The notes: generated from the letters alone by a model not told the origin. DNA of 64,000 nucleotides from Darksidea phi (GCA_030770425.1 JASJFT010000070.1:62001-126000), one strand, 5' to 3'. Positions 45,254-56,700 are shown, counted from the first letter of the stretch. Program-made: numbers and translations.

Positions 45254-47002
45254 ATGAGCGCGGTCACAGCTGTTGAACGCATCAACAAAGAGCATGCGAA
45301 CAAAATACGAAAAGCACTACGCGAAAAGAAGCTCGTAATCATCGCCGGGGCGGGGCTGTCGCTAAGCGCCTTCGAGCCCCCACCGGAACGTCTGTTTTGG
45401 AAAGGCTTAATAAAAGATGGCCTGCAATACTTGGAGGACACAGGCTTGATCGGTCCTGAAGATAAGGAGTTGCTCTTCTATCGAGGGGTTCTGGATTGGA
45501 AGGACGTAAAGATGAAAACCCTATTGCGCACTTGCAACTACCTCAGAGACGAGTTAGATGAGCATGGGCAATTTCCAACATGGTTGGATTCTGCATTCAA
45601 CACGTTACTCCCAGATGTAAGGCATCCAGAAGTCTTTGATCCAATCAGGGAGTTTCATCGGAGGGGTGCTCGACTCATGACCACCAACTATGATGAGCTT
45701 TTGGAACACCATTGTGGCCTGCAACGCATTCGAAGTTTCATCCCCGACGATGTCAGGAAATATGAACAAGGCACTCTCGACGGCGTCTTCCACATACATG
45801 GAAGTTATCAAGACCCGCAGGAGGTGGTCCTGGACTCCGTGGACTACTTTAGGGTGAAAAACTCCGAACCAGTCCAAGAGCTGCTCAAAGCCTTGCTAAG
45901 GTTCAACGTCATCCTCTTCATTGGATGTGGCTCAGGGTTGGAGGATCCCAATTTTGATGGCCTGTTAAAATGGGTCAGCGAGAGAGAGCGAAATATGCCT
46001 GGCCATCATTATCTCCTTGTTCGAAGCGGAGATAATGTGAAGAACGGACCACTTGTCGCGTTAAAGTACGGGCGTAAATACGAGGATCTTACCCTCTACT
46101 TGAAAGAATTGCTCGATGATCCCGCCGATGTCGCCACTAGACGGGGGGAGACTAGCATGCTTAGCAGACACCATCGTATACAGCCCGAAGGCTACACCCT
46201 CGGATGGGTCTGCGCCCTACCCATAGAGCTCGCCGCAGCTATTGAGATGCTGGATGAAAAGTTTCCTGAGAGCCCACTTGACGATACCGGAACGGGGGTG
46301 TATGTATTTGGTCGCATCGGCAATCATAATGTCGTTATTGGAGCTTTGCCTGCAGGCTCGTACGAGACTTCCTCTGCCGCTACCATTGTGGCTCAAATGT
46401 TATCTCGGTTTGCAGGCCTACGATTCTTCCTTTTGGTGGGAATTGGCAGCGGAGTTCCAGGCGGCCCGTCAAACGTCAGGCTCGGTGATGTGGTGATTAG
46501 CCAACCATCAGGGCTTCATGGTGGTGTGTTGCAATATGACTTCGGAAAAGCTATATCGAACGCAAACTTCGCGCGCGTAGGTTATCTCAATTCCCCGCCG
46601 GCGATGCTTCGTCAGGCGCTTGTGCAACTTCAAGCAAACCTTGAAATCAACGAAGGAGTTCTTTCCCCGCACCTATCCGCATTCCACGGTCTCCGCAAAT
46701 TCCAGTGCCCGATACAGAACAATTCAAATCCTGTCGTTCATGTCGGCACGATTGTATCGGGCAACAAAGTGGTGAAAGACGCCGCCATAAGAGACAAGAT
46801 AAGTACACAACTTGGTGGTGTCCTCTGCTTTGAGATGGAAGCGGCGGGACTCATGAACATGGTCCCTTGTCTCGTCATTCGAGGAATTTGTGATTATGCG
46901 GATGAACACAGGGACAACAGCTGGCAGGGTTATGCGACGGCGACAGCAGTGGCATGCGCAAAAGCACTCCTTCTTTCGACTCCTGCCAACTCAGGAGATT
47001 AA
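45254..47002 (+). CDS. SIR2-like domain fused to nucleoside phosphorylase-like domain
   Basis: This is a complete single-exon gene of 582 residues. Residues about 25-290 form a SIR2-like NAD-binding fold: LVIIAGAGLSLSA (25-37), LMTTNYDELLEHH (141-153), the catalytic-type His in FHIHGSYQDP (179-188) and FIGCGSGLEDPNF (222-234). No zinc-binding cysteine pairs like those of deacetylase sirtuins were seen, so it matches the SIR2 group of NAD-cleaving defence proteins better. After a short basic linker (LSRHHRIQPEG), residues 314-575 form a PNP/UDP phosphorylase-like domain: YTLGWVCALPIELAAA, LLVGIGSGVPGG, RLGDVVISQP, CFEMEAAGLMN and IRGICDYADEH. No NACHT, NB-ARC, ankyrin or TPR part is present. 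Predicted soluble; no signal peptide. Known biology (SIR2 NADases; phosphorylase-fold nucleosidases) suggests an enzyme that depletes NAD and/or purine nucleotides. How it is triggered is unknown. Confidence 0.93.
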   Translation: MSAVTAVERINKEHANKIRKALREKKLVIIAGAGLSLSAFEPPPERLFWKGLIKDGLQYLEDTGLIGPEDKELLFYRGVLDWKDVKMKTLLRTCNYLRDELDEHGQFPTWLDSAFNTLLPDVRHPEVFDPIREFHRRGARLMTTNYDELLEHHCGLQRIRSFIPDDVRKYEQGTLDGVFHIHGSYQDPQEVVLDSVDYFRVKNSEPVQELLKALLRFNVILFIGCGSGLEDPNFDGLLKWVSERERNMPGHHYLLVRSGDNVKNGPLVALKYGRKYEDLTLYLKELLDDPADVATRRGETSMLSRHHRIQPEGYTLGWVCALPIELAAAIEMLDEKFPESPLDDTGTGVYVFGRIGNHNVVIGALPAGSYETSSAATIVAQMLSRFAGLRFFLLVGIGSGVPGGPSNVRLGDVVISQPSGLHGGVLQYDFGKAISNANFARVGYLNSPPAMLRQALVQLQANLEINEGVLSPHLSAFHGLRKFQCPIQNNSNPVVHVGTIVSGNKVVKDAAIRDKISTQLGGVLCFEMEAAGLMNMVPCLVIRGICDYADEHRDNSWQGYATATAVACAKALLLSTPANSGD

Positions 47003-48892
47003 AAAAGGTCTATTAATGCTGTTGTGATATCTTGAGCTTAAAGAATGCACCACACCTAGAATTTTCTGAGTCTAACTGGACAAAAAACGTGGATACAAAA
47101 TGATAGGTAGGGAGGAGACTTTGCTAACTGAAAGTGTGCTCCTCTCTTGGTCACGGCCTATTGCTGCGTTCTATCCATTTCCACATATTCTCGTTCCCCG
47201 CTGCTTCGCGACTCTTTTATTGTGTGGACAATAGTACAGATATATGCGTAATTGTCTTCTAGAAGAAGAGTACTAAATTTTATTTACGTGACTGCGGGAC
47301 AACTTCGTTTTGAAAATACGATTTTTCCATAACTTCACAGGGGCTCGTAAGATGTGGTAGTATGCAGATGGCCTCGTCGCCGAACTAAGTAAAACTGAAA
47401 TCGCTAGTGTCGCTGCGTTGCAAAAGACGTATTGCTTCGTATAGAGCTGGACAGGGGTAAGCGGTAGGAATAGATATCAGGCTAGCTTACATACCAGATT
47501 AGGTTACATAACTACTCCTGGCTGCTACGCCTTATTCGATCTCTATAAGCTACTCTTATACAGAGCATTCACGATTAACCGCAGTCTTCACTTCTATTTT
47601 TCCTCACAGTGATTCATCCTTAGCCCTCACTGTGACAGGAACAATTCGAGGATGTAGGTTTATTAATATGGTGGATTTTTTCCTTTGGTGATCGGGTCTT
47701 TCACACGTCAGTAGTGTAGCATCCCTATTTATTCCAATACGGGAACCGCAATACGATGATAACATGCCTTACGTACTCGGTGCTCTTAGTGATCCCTTAG
47801 CTAACGTGAGATTTTGGGCTCTTGCTGAGCGTATGAGGCGTGAATGGTAGGATGATCGAAGTCAGGTGGGGATCTGAGCGTACCGGGGCTCTTACTGATA
47901 GCATTGAAACTACGAGCCCTCGGAAGGAATCTTAAGAGGTTATAGCAATAAGTTGGGCATTTGGAACATATGGGAGCAACTAAGGTGGCCACCTGGATAA
48001 TATGCGAGTCGAAAGGTGTCTAAATCAAACCTAACTAAAGCTAGCGGAATCGTCAGGTCCACACGAAAGTCGTACCAACGGCATTACGTGCTGCCGCGGT
48101 AAAAGAACGATAAGGTGGAAACTGGGAAGCTGCGCTGCATGTTGGCTGGTCGGAGAACGAGTTTTTGTTTGGTGGCCGGAGATGAGATGGGGGAAACAGG
48201 GAGGCGACGCGTAGAAAGGCGTGGACCGTTCTGTAGTAGAGGTGCCGGGGTAGGGCTAGAGAATTAAGGGAAAGAGATGAGGAAGCCTGGTGGCTGGAGG
48301 GGGAGCATTTTATGGACGCCAAAAGCGGCGGGTTGATAGGGCAGGGAGCGATGCCCGCTATGGATAAGTGGGGGACTGCGCTAAACCTTAAGGGGGAGTC
48401 CCCGGACAGAGATTACCAGAGGCGTCAGAGGTGTCTATAGACAAAGTGAGATAGTGAATTCGCCACTTCCTGTGTTCCTTCACGTCCAATTTAGCAGCAT
48501 TTGATTTGATGTGGCGTTGCAAGCAAAGGAAGAACCGATAGGCAGTGTTGGCGGGATCAAAGTCACTGTCTCTATCACAGGGATGCGCTCATGCTTTGCG
48601 GAAAGTTGAATAACATGAGCTGTGGAGTAAAAGTCCATGCTAAACAAAGATGTGGGGAATCCGCGGGCGTACAATGAGCATAAATCCTGCTGTGCCTCTC
48701 GTATGCCAACTAAAGCCTCTTCACTTTTTGCAGTAAGTGCACAATCAAGCTGTTATAAGGACGCTTTGCCCGATTTCAGACGTCGAGGAAAGGAACGTGC
48801 TAAGAGATGAAGGGAGTTGAGGAGCTTGGAAGTTGGAAAAGAAAGTGCCTGTATCAACTTTTGTCCACATAAGGTCAACCTACTTGTGCCAG
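47003..48892. other. Spacer between two convergent immune-like genes
   Basis: Short frames only and no recognised gene. A few stretches are A/T-rich. The two flanking genes end towards each other here. Confidence 0.5.
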
Positions 48893-51664
48893 CTAAACCA
48901 CCATAATCCTCGCCTTTTCCTTCTTTAACACAAATTGAAGATCATTCTTGATAATCTTATCCCAGAATGCCACAAAACCCACTCTTCTATAGCATGATAT
49001 TTCGCCATTCTCATCGCCTGTCTCCATCGCCACAGGCACAAGTGCAATCCCATTGCGATCTACTACATCCGCAGGCCGCTGCGTTGCACTGATATACGCC
49101 ACGACGAACTCGGTTGTTGTTTGCGCTTCATCCTCACCATCGAAGAAAACGGTTGCGAATTCGAGTTTATTTTCTCCGGTAGAAAGTCTGACCCTCGCAG
49201 TCATGTCTAGTCGTCCGCCGGGTGGGAAAATCGGCCTGGGCTTGACCATCTCGAAAGGTCCATTGCGTATGACGTATTGTGGTCGGTCTGCGTCTGCTTC
49301 TTCATCTGAACCCGAATCCTCAGCTTCGTCATTGAATCGTACCCGTCTTTCTTCGACGGGCATTTCTTGACGTGTATTTTCCAACCTTTCGAAGTCCGGC
49401 TCTTCAATCGCCGCGGAAACTTGACAGTTCAACAAGCGGGCCCGCAGACGCAGCGTGCCACCTGGAGCTACCGTCCCAAACTCATCTCCGTTTCCAGTCT
49501 GGACATCACACCCGATATACTCAGCATCGTGCTCCGAATATCTGAGATTGCCGCGGCTGTAAGTCACAGGCCCCTTGACACTCAACCACGACCAACTCGG
49601 AGCTACAAACTCAGTCGGCCGAGCAAGCGAGCTGCCGACCCGGTGCCATAGAAGCTCATCGAGGATAGTACATTCCCATGTTCCGGCCAAATATCTGCTC
49701 TTATAGCGCGACTTCATGAATGAAGCGATACCGGCTAATGCAGCGAAGACGTCCGTGTGGTATGTGATCTGGCGCGACGTATACTGCTCCACAATCCCGC
49801 GCCACTCCCCCTGGATGCTATGGCGGCGCAGGAGAACATCTGCGTCGTAATCTGGTGGCGAATATTCTCCCGATTTCGCGTCACCAGGACCTTTTATCCC
49901 GATTTCGCTGTGCCCGCCGCACAGGCATTCCCAATTAAAGCGCCCCTTCGTGAAGTACAGACGCCGTGCTGAAAGAAGTTCCTCTTGGTAACACCAAGCA
50001 CGTTTAGATGCCGGGCCGCTAAGGTGCATTGTGTCGGTGCCATGTAAAAGTGGATACAGTATTACGCGATATGATTCTGATTTAGTGGCGTTGATGGCGA
50101 TTTCTGCAGCGCTGACTTTGAGTTGGTGGCGAGGGAGGAAAAGGCCGCCTGTCGCGCTATCTGTTCCCGAAATGATGGTGAAAAGTGATCCATTATAGAC
50201 GTGGCGCATGCGATACGCTTCGTAGGCCCAGTCATCTGCGTCATCTTGTACGATGCACAGACTATCCACCCACAGATAGTCTATGCCGTTTACACGGGCA
50301 ACGTGTATAGCATCTGCGATCGTCTTGGGGAGCGCGACAGTAGGGATCTTTTCCTCAAACTGCTGAAGTCTTTCTCTTGTTAGCATCCATGAGCACTCTT
50401 GTTTCGTGACCCCCCAGCAGTAACTGAGCGTGGCGTAGCCAGGAAACAGCTTTACTAAGTCACTGCCTCGAACTAGACGTATGGACTCATTCTCGATATA
50501 TAATAGCCTTGTGGGTATAAAAGGTTCCCGAGGCCAAGATGCGCATTCCGATGATCCGTTGAGGCATGCTTGAAGCCAGCTGCCGATGACCTTGAGATTT
50601 TCACCGGCATTAACTGCGGGTGCAATTTGACGACATTCTTCCATGGATTCAGTCAGCATTTCGTAGAGCAACGGGGGATAAAACGTACCCCTCCCATCTA
50701 TCCCCTCGTCGCGCCTGGAATATAAGGTCCGGCTGCCCCATCTGAGCTGGAAAGGAACAAAGCTAACAGCCTGATCCTTGGTGGGGTCCACGTAGACTGG
50801 ATTTTCGGCGTCTCTTTCAGTGCGCACAGCCAGCACGGTAAGTGGCATTCCCTCGTCTACCCCAACGTCCAGAGCCGGCTCTGTGCTCATCATTTTGATC
50901 ATATCATTCGTATAACGAATATCTGGAGGGGTGATCAATGGTCTGTTCTCAATGAAGACCGGTGTATCCCGTGATGCATCCTCAATCAGGTCGTCAATCC
51001 GACTGGCCAGCACTGAGCACGAGTGGCAGCCTGCATCGGCAGACGCCAAGAACTCGTCCAAAGTGTTATGCAAGCGGTATGGCTCCATGCCTCGAGCGAC
51101 CATGGATTTCGTCATTCCGGGATGATGGTAAGACTCATCATCGTCAGAAACCTCGCGCACAAGCTGTTCATCAAAAATTCGCTTCACCAATTTGTGCTCC
51201 TGCTGCAAACAACCTGCGCCGCTACCCTGACATTCCGCGCAAATGTCTAGGTCGTCATCGTTGCAGATGCCACAATGATAATGCGTGCCCCGGATATCGT
51301 TGCTGCAGTGATGGCATGTGATTTGGTGTTTGCCCTTGCAGTCCTCTCCTTCGGCATGGCGGGCTTTGCATCTGTTTGAAAGGAGGCTCGACCCTACTAG
51401 AAATATCTCGACGGGAATTTCGCTACAGCGTGAGCAGATTCGGCCAGTAGTCGGCTTCGGGAATGGGAATTGGTTAGCTTTCATGGAAGGACGAGCCGTG
51501 GGCGTTGGGCTAGGAGGTGCTTGATTCGACGCGGATATCACCTCGCCCATGATTTCGAATTGGCCGCCGTCCATTTTTAGAGTCCTCTGTGTCCTAGCGT
51601 GCGATATTAGTAGGCTGTAGAAATGATGGCAGTCAGAGCCGTTGCGGCTGAATTTAAAGTGCAA
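48893..51664 (-). CDS. HET-domain protein with N-terminal ZZ-like zinc finger
   Basis: This single-exon frame has 923 residues from the first Met, or 893 if translation starts at the Met at 51574 (MDGGQFEIMGE), which I favour because the preceding 30 residues look like leader. Counting from the first Met, residues about 75-160 hold two cysteine clusters. The second (CHHCSNDIRGTHYHCGIC and ICAEC) is a ZZ-type finger. Residues about 408-570 are the HET domain: YATLSYCWG, TIADAIHVARVNGIDYLWVD, SLCIVQDDADDW and RAWCYQEELLSARRLYF. HET-domain proteins trigger cell death after fusion of genetically different hyphae. The C-terminal 350 residues contain an acidic patch (DEAEDSGSDEEADADRP). It converges with the SIR2-phosphorylase gene. 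Confidence 0.92.
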   Translation of the reverse strand: MHFKFSRNGSDCHHFYSLLISHARTQRTLKMDGGQFEIMGEVISASNQAPPSPTPTARPSMKANQFPFPKPTTGRICSRCSEIPVEIFLVGSSLLSNRCKARHAEGEDCKGKHQITCHHCSNDIRGTHYHCGICNDDDLDICAECQGSGAGCLQQEHKLVKRIFDEQLVREVSDDDESYHHPGMTKSMVARGMEPYRLHNTLDEFLASADAGCHSCSVLASRIDDLIEDASRDTPVFIENRPLITPPDIRYTNDMIKMMSTEPALDVGVDEGMPLTVLAVRTERDAENPVYVDPTKDQAVSFVPFQLRWGSRTLYSRRDEGIDGRGTFYPPLLYEMLTESMEECRQIAPAVNAGENLKVIGSWLQACLNGSSECASWPREPFIPTRLLYIENESIRLVRGSDLVKLFPGYATLSYCWGVTKQECSWMLTRERLQQFEEKIPTVALPKTIADAIHVARVNGIDYLWVDSLCIVQDDADDWAYEAYRMRHVYNGSLFTIISGTDSATGGLFLPRHQLKVSAAEIAINATKSESYRVILYPLLHGTDTMHLSGPASKRAWCYQEELLSARRLYFTKGRFNWECLCGGHSEIGIKGPGDAKSGEYSPPDYDADVLLRRHSIQGEWRGIVEQYTSRQITYHTDVFAALAGIASFMKSRYKSRYLAGTWECTILDELLWHRVGSSLARPTEFVAPSWSWLSVKGPVTYSRGNLRYSEHDAEYIGCDVQTGNGDEFGTVAPGGTLRLRARLLNCQVSAAIEEPDFERLENTRQEMPVEERRVRFNDEAEDSGSDEEADADRPQYVIRNGPFEMVKPRPIFPPGGRLDMTARVRLSTGENKLEFATVFFDGEDEAQTTTEFVVAYISATQRPADVVDRNGIALVPVAMETGDENGEISCYRRVGFVAFWDKIIKNDLQFVLKKEKARIMVV

Positions 51665-51770
51665 TATCGACGGGCGTTCGCTGACGCCGAAGCTTAGAAG
51701 TGGTTGAACTTGGCGGCAAATAAGACTTTAAGATTGGCTGGCCCTTGTGCTTACGCATTGCTGCAATTGC

Positions 51771-52276
51771 CGATACCAATAACTCGCTATTGGGCATACC
51801 AATAAGACATCTTCAGCCGATTCGAGTGTAGCTTAACGTCCCCCAAGGCGCTAAGTAGGCCTAGCGTTGTACTAACGTTACCGGAGGGTATTATTACGGT
51901 ATCGTAATAGCGCGAAAAGTAAGCTCAGCTATCCTCGTGATCCTAAGTAATATGCGAGGGCGCTCTAGACTACCTACTAGCTAGCTAGGGCGCCGGGAGT
52001 GGGGTAATATACGCCCTATTAAGGCTAGTAGATTTCCTATTTGGGATAATTGTACAGGCCCTAGGAAATCTACGAGTTAAACAACAACAGATGACTTAGA
52101 CCTAAAGAAATGAGCTACTAGTATTAGTACGGCGCCTCCGGCACCGAAAATCTCTCTATTTCTCTGGTTAAGCTGCAGGTTAATACGCCGCTAGAGCTTG
52201 ACCGAGCGAGCCATACCCGAATAGGCTGAAAAAGACTTGTTGATATGCCCAATAGCGAATTGTTGGTATGCCCGTT
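51771..52276. mobile_element. Non-coding element with ~65-base terminal inverted repeats
   Basis: The left arm ACTCGCTATTGGGCATACCA is mirrored at the right arm as GATATGCCCAATAGCGAATT. Similarity runs about 65 bases with scattered transitions, and both arms continue through CTTCAGCC...ATTCG. A smaller internal hairpin pairs GTAGATTTCCT with AGGAAATCTAC. No transposase frame is present, so this is a MITE-like relic. Confidence 0.65.
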
Positions 52277-52479
52277 AACAACTCCCCCAGTGAAGGCCTT
52301 TTACGAGAAGGGCTACCACGGTCGAGTTACTATTGAGTCAGCATTGCGCTCAGATGTACTCCTTCGGCACGTAAGTTGAATCGCTTCAAGGACGAACAAT
52401 TGGCGAACTCTGCACACTGGAGCTTCGTCATACCGGCGAGGCGTTGCGGTGCTCTGAAGGATCCTGAGCTTGATATAGG

Positions 52480-52745
52480 CTATATTGGCACGCTCGTTCC
52501 TCGCTCCACAACGGGGTATCGAAATACTAGAATATAATAAGGTAATAGAATCACGAAAAGTATGGCCAGCCTGGGAGCTAACGTGGCCCGAGCTCCTGGG
52601 GGAGGGAGTGTTGAATATGAATTTGATTTGGATTTACATAGTAGGAGTCTCTTTAGAAGGTCCGCACGAAACACAGTAGGAGTTTGTACACAGTAGAGGT
52701 GCTATACCCACACCTTATACACGATAATAGAGCTGTACAGCTATA
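52480..52745 (+). mobile_element. Retrotransposon 3' end relic, copy 1
   Basis: GCTCCTGGGGGAGGGAG at about 52592-52608 looks like a polypurine tract, and TGTTGAATATGAATTTG follows as a probable LTR start. The preceding GCCAGCCTGGGAGCTAACGT recurs about 1 kb to the right in copy 2. Confidence 0.5.
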
Positions 52746-53589
52746 CACAGTACTATCGATCGTAAGCGACGAGGTAATATTTCGAACATTAAGGCGACGA
52801 GAAATAACATATACCGCCGAACTACAGAGCCTGGTTAGGAGACCAACAGCGGTAGCGACGAGTTAGCGCACCCACACTACCACCCATAGTATAAAAATTA
52901 CCTGCGATGATACTAGTATCCCACTCACTACATCCATCTCTTATCCTCAGCCAGCTTCCTCACCTCTTCCTCAAACTTACTATCAACACCTACCAACCAC
53001 ATATCTTCACCAAAGATCGTTCGCCTAGTCCTTTAGTAGGAGGAACTAGAGTATAATAGCCTATTCGAGTATAGCGCTCTAAACCTTTCGAATATCGCGG
53101 CGGAGCATCCCCGGCGCTACAGGCGGGAGGTGCTGCCGACAGAGCTCCTTAATTATAATAACTATTAGTACAAAATCAACTACACGTTGGATATATTCGA
53201 GGGAACGAGCGGCGACAGGATTCTCGTACAGCTATTAGCAGTTACCTATAATACGTTCCTATCCGAGGCCCTATATAACGAGGATAGACGTTTCGTCTAG
53301 AGGTAGCTATTCCGTCTGCGCAGGCGGGAGGAAAAGCTTGTACAGGGAAGACGGTTGAGGAAGGAGGAATCGGCCTTCTTGGCAGGCTATCGAGGGAACT
53401 AATACCTGACGTGGAAGATGGAGCTGGTGTCCATGGTGGATACGATACGAACGATGGCGTAGGGGCGGAGGACGACGGGGATACCTGGCTAGGGAGGCTT
53501 GCTGTCGTTGTTGGTGGGGGTTCGGCGTTGTCGGCGCGTTTAACTGTCTGCATTGTCGTGTAGTTGCTGCCTGTGCTGTTGCGTGAGAT
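52746..53589. other. Degraded repeat DNA
   Basis: No intact gene. A minus-strand frame (53242-53607) is Pro/Ser-rich and probably antisense to old retroelement sequence. Confidence 0.4.
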
Positions 53590-53735
53590 GTCGAAACATT
53601 GAAACACAATGAAGCGATTAGAATCAAGAAAAACACAGCCAGCCCAGGAGCCAACGTGACGTCACGCCGGGTAGTGGCCCAAGCTCCTGGGGGAGGGGGT
53701 GTTGAATATGAATATCAGTAAGTAATAGGTGTTGG
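53590..53735 (+). mobile_element. Retrotransposon 3' end relic, copy 2
   Basis: GCTCCTGGGGGAGGGGG followed by TGTTGAATATGAATATC repeats the copy 1 junction. The upstream text differs by transitions plus a short insertion (GACGTCACGCCGGGTA). It probably shares a family with copy 1. Confidence 0.5.
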
Positions 53736-56700
53736 ACCAAAACTGTCACCTTTGTACTCGGAAGGTGAACGACTGGGTGCCAAGAGAAAGAAAAGCGCGT
53801 TCTCTGTGCTGGCGAGCGCACAAGATCTAATCACATATTTGCGAGAGGATCGAGTTGAAGGCGGCGAGACAGCAGCTGCGAGGATTGAGAGCGACGCCGG
53901 CAATGCTGAGACGAAATCTAGCTCAGTCGAGATTCGGATAAAGGCCAAGGAATCGAACAAGGAGATGGACATTCAGAGACTGAATGCTTGTCCGTTAAAG
54001 TATGCTAGCGAGGAAGCGAAGTCTCCACACTATGCGAGATGATTTAACATCGGCGATGTCAAGATGCGTTCAAGCCTCTACCACATGCTGCGAGAGTTCC
54101 GCATGTGCCTATACCAGCGGATCGTACAGTCCAGACAGATCGAGATAATCATGAAGGAAAGCATTGCTTGTAAGTAGACTTAGACACTGCAAGTGCACAC
54201 TTCGCCGCTAACGTTATTCCGGGTTGTATGCGGCGGCACGAGTCTTGAAAACAGTCTGCCGCATTCCAAAAGCAGGTGGATACTCCACAGACAGGAAGAC
54301 AAATAAACTCGTCGGGTATGAAGCTTGGTAAGACGGAGTATGCACACCAGCGATGGACACAGCACTCACCAAAGAAATCTGTCATAGTTGAGATGTCAGG
54401 TCGCGGTTAGTCTGCACCCCACAGCGGAGCTTTGAGCCAATGCTAATCTCAGCCTTCGCTGGGCGGCTAGGCAACCGGTGAGCACACGGGCTAATATCAT
54501 CGCCCCCCGATGCATTAGGAGTCCGATCGACAGTCATATGTTAGTGTGAACTTTTAGTATACATGCGAAACTACATAGACGAACACACATTCCTGGTGAT
54601 ATAGCCCATCAGCAAGCAAAGCAATTGAGACCCCTGGTCCTCTATCATTCCTGTCCGCCTGTCTGTTGTAAAGCCCTCCCCTGTGACCAGCTTTTGCCCG
54701 GTAACTTCTGACGGGAAGGGCGACACCGGTGAGCGTAAGGAGCATAGCTTGAAGGACGATATGATGTGGCGTTGTATGGTGATGGGTTAGTGCTGGCCGA
54801 GTCAGGATAGCCGAAATTGGTTGGCTCAACATCCCTCTCGGGGGTTTGAGCGTGCTGCAAACGCCTGGAAAAATAGCATCCAGTCCAATCAATCAGTGAC
54901 TGGGCGCTGATCAAAACGTCTGCTTTCTGCGGGACTGCAGCGCAGCTGGATTCTCCCGGCCTGTTACGTTCCTCGACAATGCACGGATATTTTTAGTCAT
55001 TCTTTCACGTCGCTTGTTGGTCCGTGTTGGAAAATCACGAAGCTCAGCTCAGATGCCAGTCACCGATGTTTCGCAGAGCCCATCCGGCAGGGTATGCTCC
55101 CTCTGACGCGCCAAACCCACCGTGCAATCCTCGTAGTCCTCAGTGCCTCTCAGTCTTCGCCCTGCGTGCTCCGCCACCTACCTCATCGGTTGTCCAACCA
55201 GCCCCTCCTCAAAGTTAAAACCGCAACACTTTAGCCAATAAAAGATTTTTGGGTCACATGACAGGTAAGCCTATCATAATCCTGGTAATGTGGCTGGAAT
55301 GGCAGCTATCTGAGGCTCTTGTTGGCTTGGCGAGGGATGATGGTCCGGGAAACATCGAGCGGCCTCTTCATTTCTCAACACTGCACTCCAAGGCATTTGA
55401 CTCGAGGCTTCCATTATGCTCCTTTCTTGCTACGATATCGACACGTTGATGACGGCGGTTGCGCATTCTTAATAGGTACTGTACTCATGGCTCTGGTCTG
55501 CTTCTCGCTTACTCTGTCGATATTGATCGACCATCTGGAGAATTGGAACTAACATTTGTCGCTCATTGAGCCCTAGATACATACGAGTCCTTTGCAACGG
55601 CCCTATACCGATACGCGCAGGCATGCATCAAGACAATTCACGCTCCGACGCTGAGTGACGACCGCCTTACGACCTCAATGGAAACCCGCAGATTCCATCG
55701 CGAAGCTGCATCGAAATCGCGCGGTGACCAAATTGAACCATAAACTCTCCGACCCACGACTGCTTAGCACGCACTTGCTTACCGAACCCATTCCCCGTAC
55801 CGCACGATTGCCATCCTCCTCGCTCATGGTTCCCTGTCTTCGCGCTAGGCGACATCCCGGTTCGAGGACCGACTGAGGACCGACTGCCAGATACGGCACG
55901 GCATCTTCGCTTCTTCCAGCAACGGCTTGCCTACGTTGATGATTAGCGAGATGCATAGTGCAATACTCCGCGCGGGAGACTAGGTTCCATCGCGAAGCTT
56001 ATTCACACTTCTTCACGTGAGCCCACGATCCCCCTGTGGGGCTGCCCCGGTGAGCATGCTCTCCAATGGATGCGAAATCTGTTGACACACATGGTATCAT
56101 TCTAAGGAGATGGAGAAGTCGAACAATGCTTAGAGCGTAGAGGCTCAGGGTGAGGGGCGGTCGCGCAACGCCGCGCTGGCTGTGACTTTTTCCAACCACC
56201 CGCAAAGCACACTGCAAAGATGTAACGCGTTGAGCCCTTGGACGTGAAGTAGTTGAGGCGAGTGAAATTGACGGATACCAACGTTCATTTGTCTGACGCC
56301 TCCGCCGCCGTTCGGGAACGTTTGTGGAGAAGACGGCCACTCCGCATTTACGTCTCGGGACATGCGCGACGACATCTTGTGATTGTTGACATGGTATCGG
56401 AAACTTGCTTGAACAGCCATAGGGCCCACCATATCATAGTATATATAGATTGCAATACCAAATGTGTTGAACATTGGCGCCAAACAAATACCTTCATACA
56501 CAACCCCTCATTTTCTGCAGAACTGAGTGACTCGAGGCTAATAAGTAGTACTTCTCCAGCGTGCATAGTTGTAAGCCAGCCCAGATGAAACTTTCCCCCA
56601 GGCCTGAAATTCTATGCCCCAACGTTCACAATGACTGTCGCGTAAACAGAGGCTGCAACGTCGTCAAGGTCGCAACTCTCGGCACGAGCGGTAACGAAAG

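Noticed and set aside
53242..53607. Minus-strand Pro/Ser-rich frame that might be a secreted protein
   Set aside because: It lies in degraded retroelement DNA, has no signal peptide at its start and no homologous feel.
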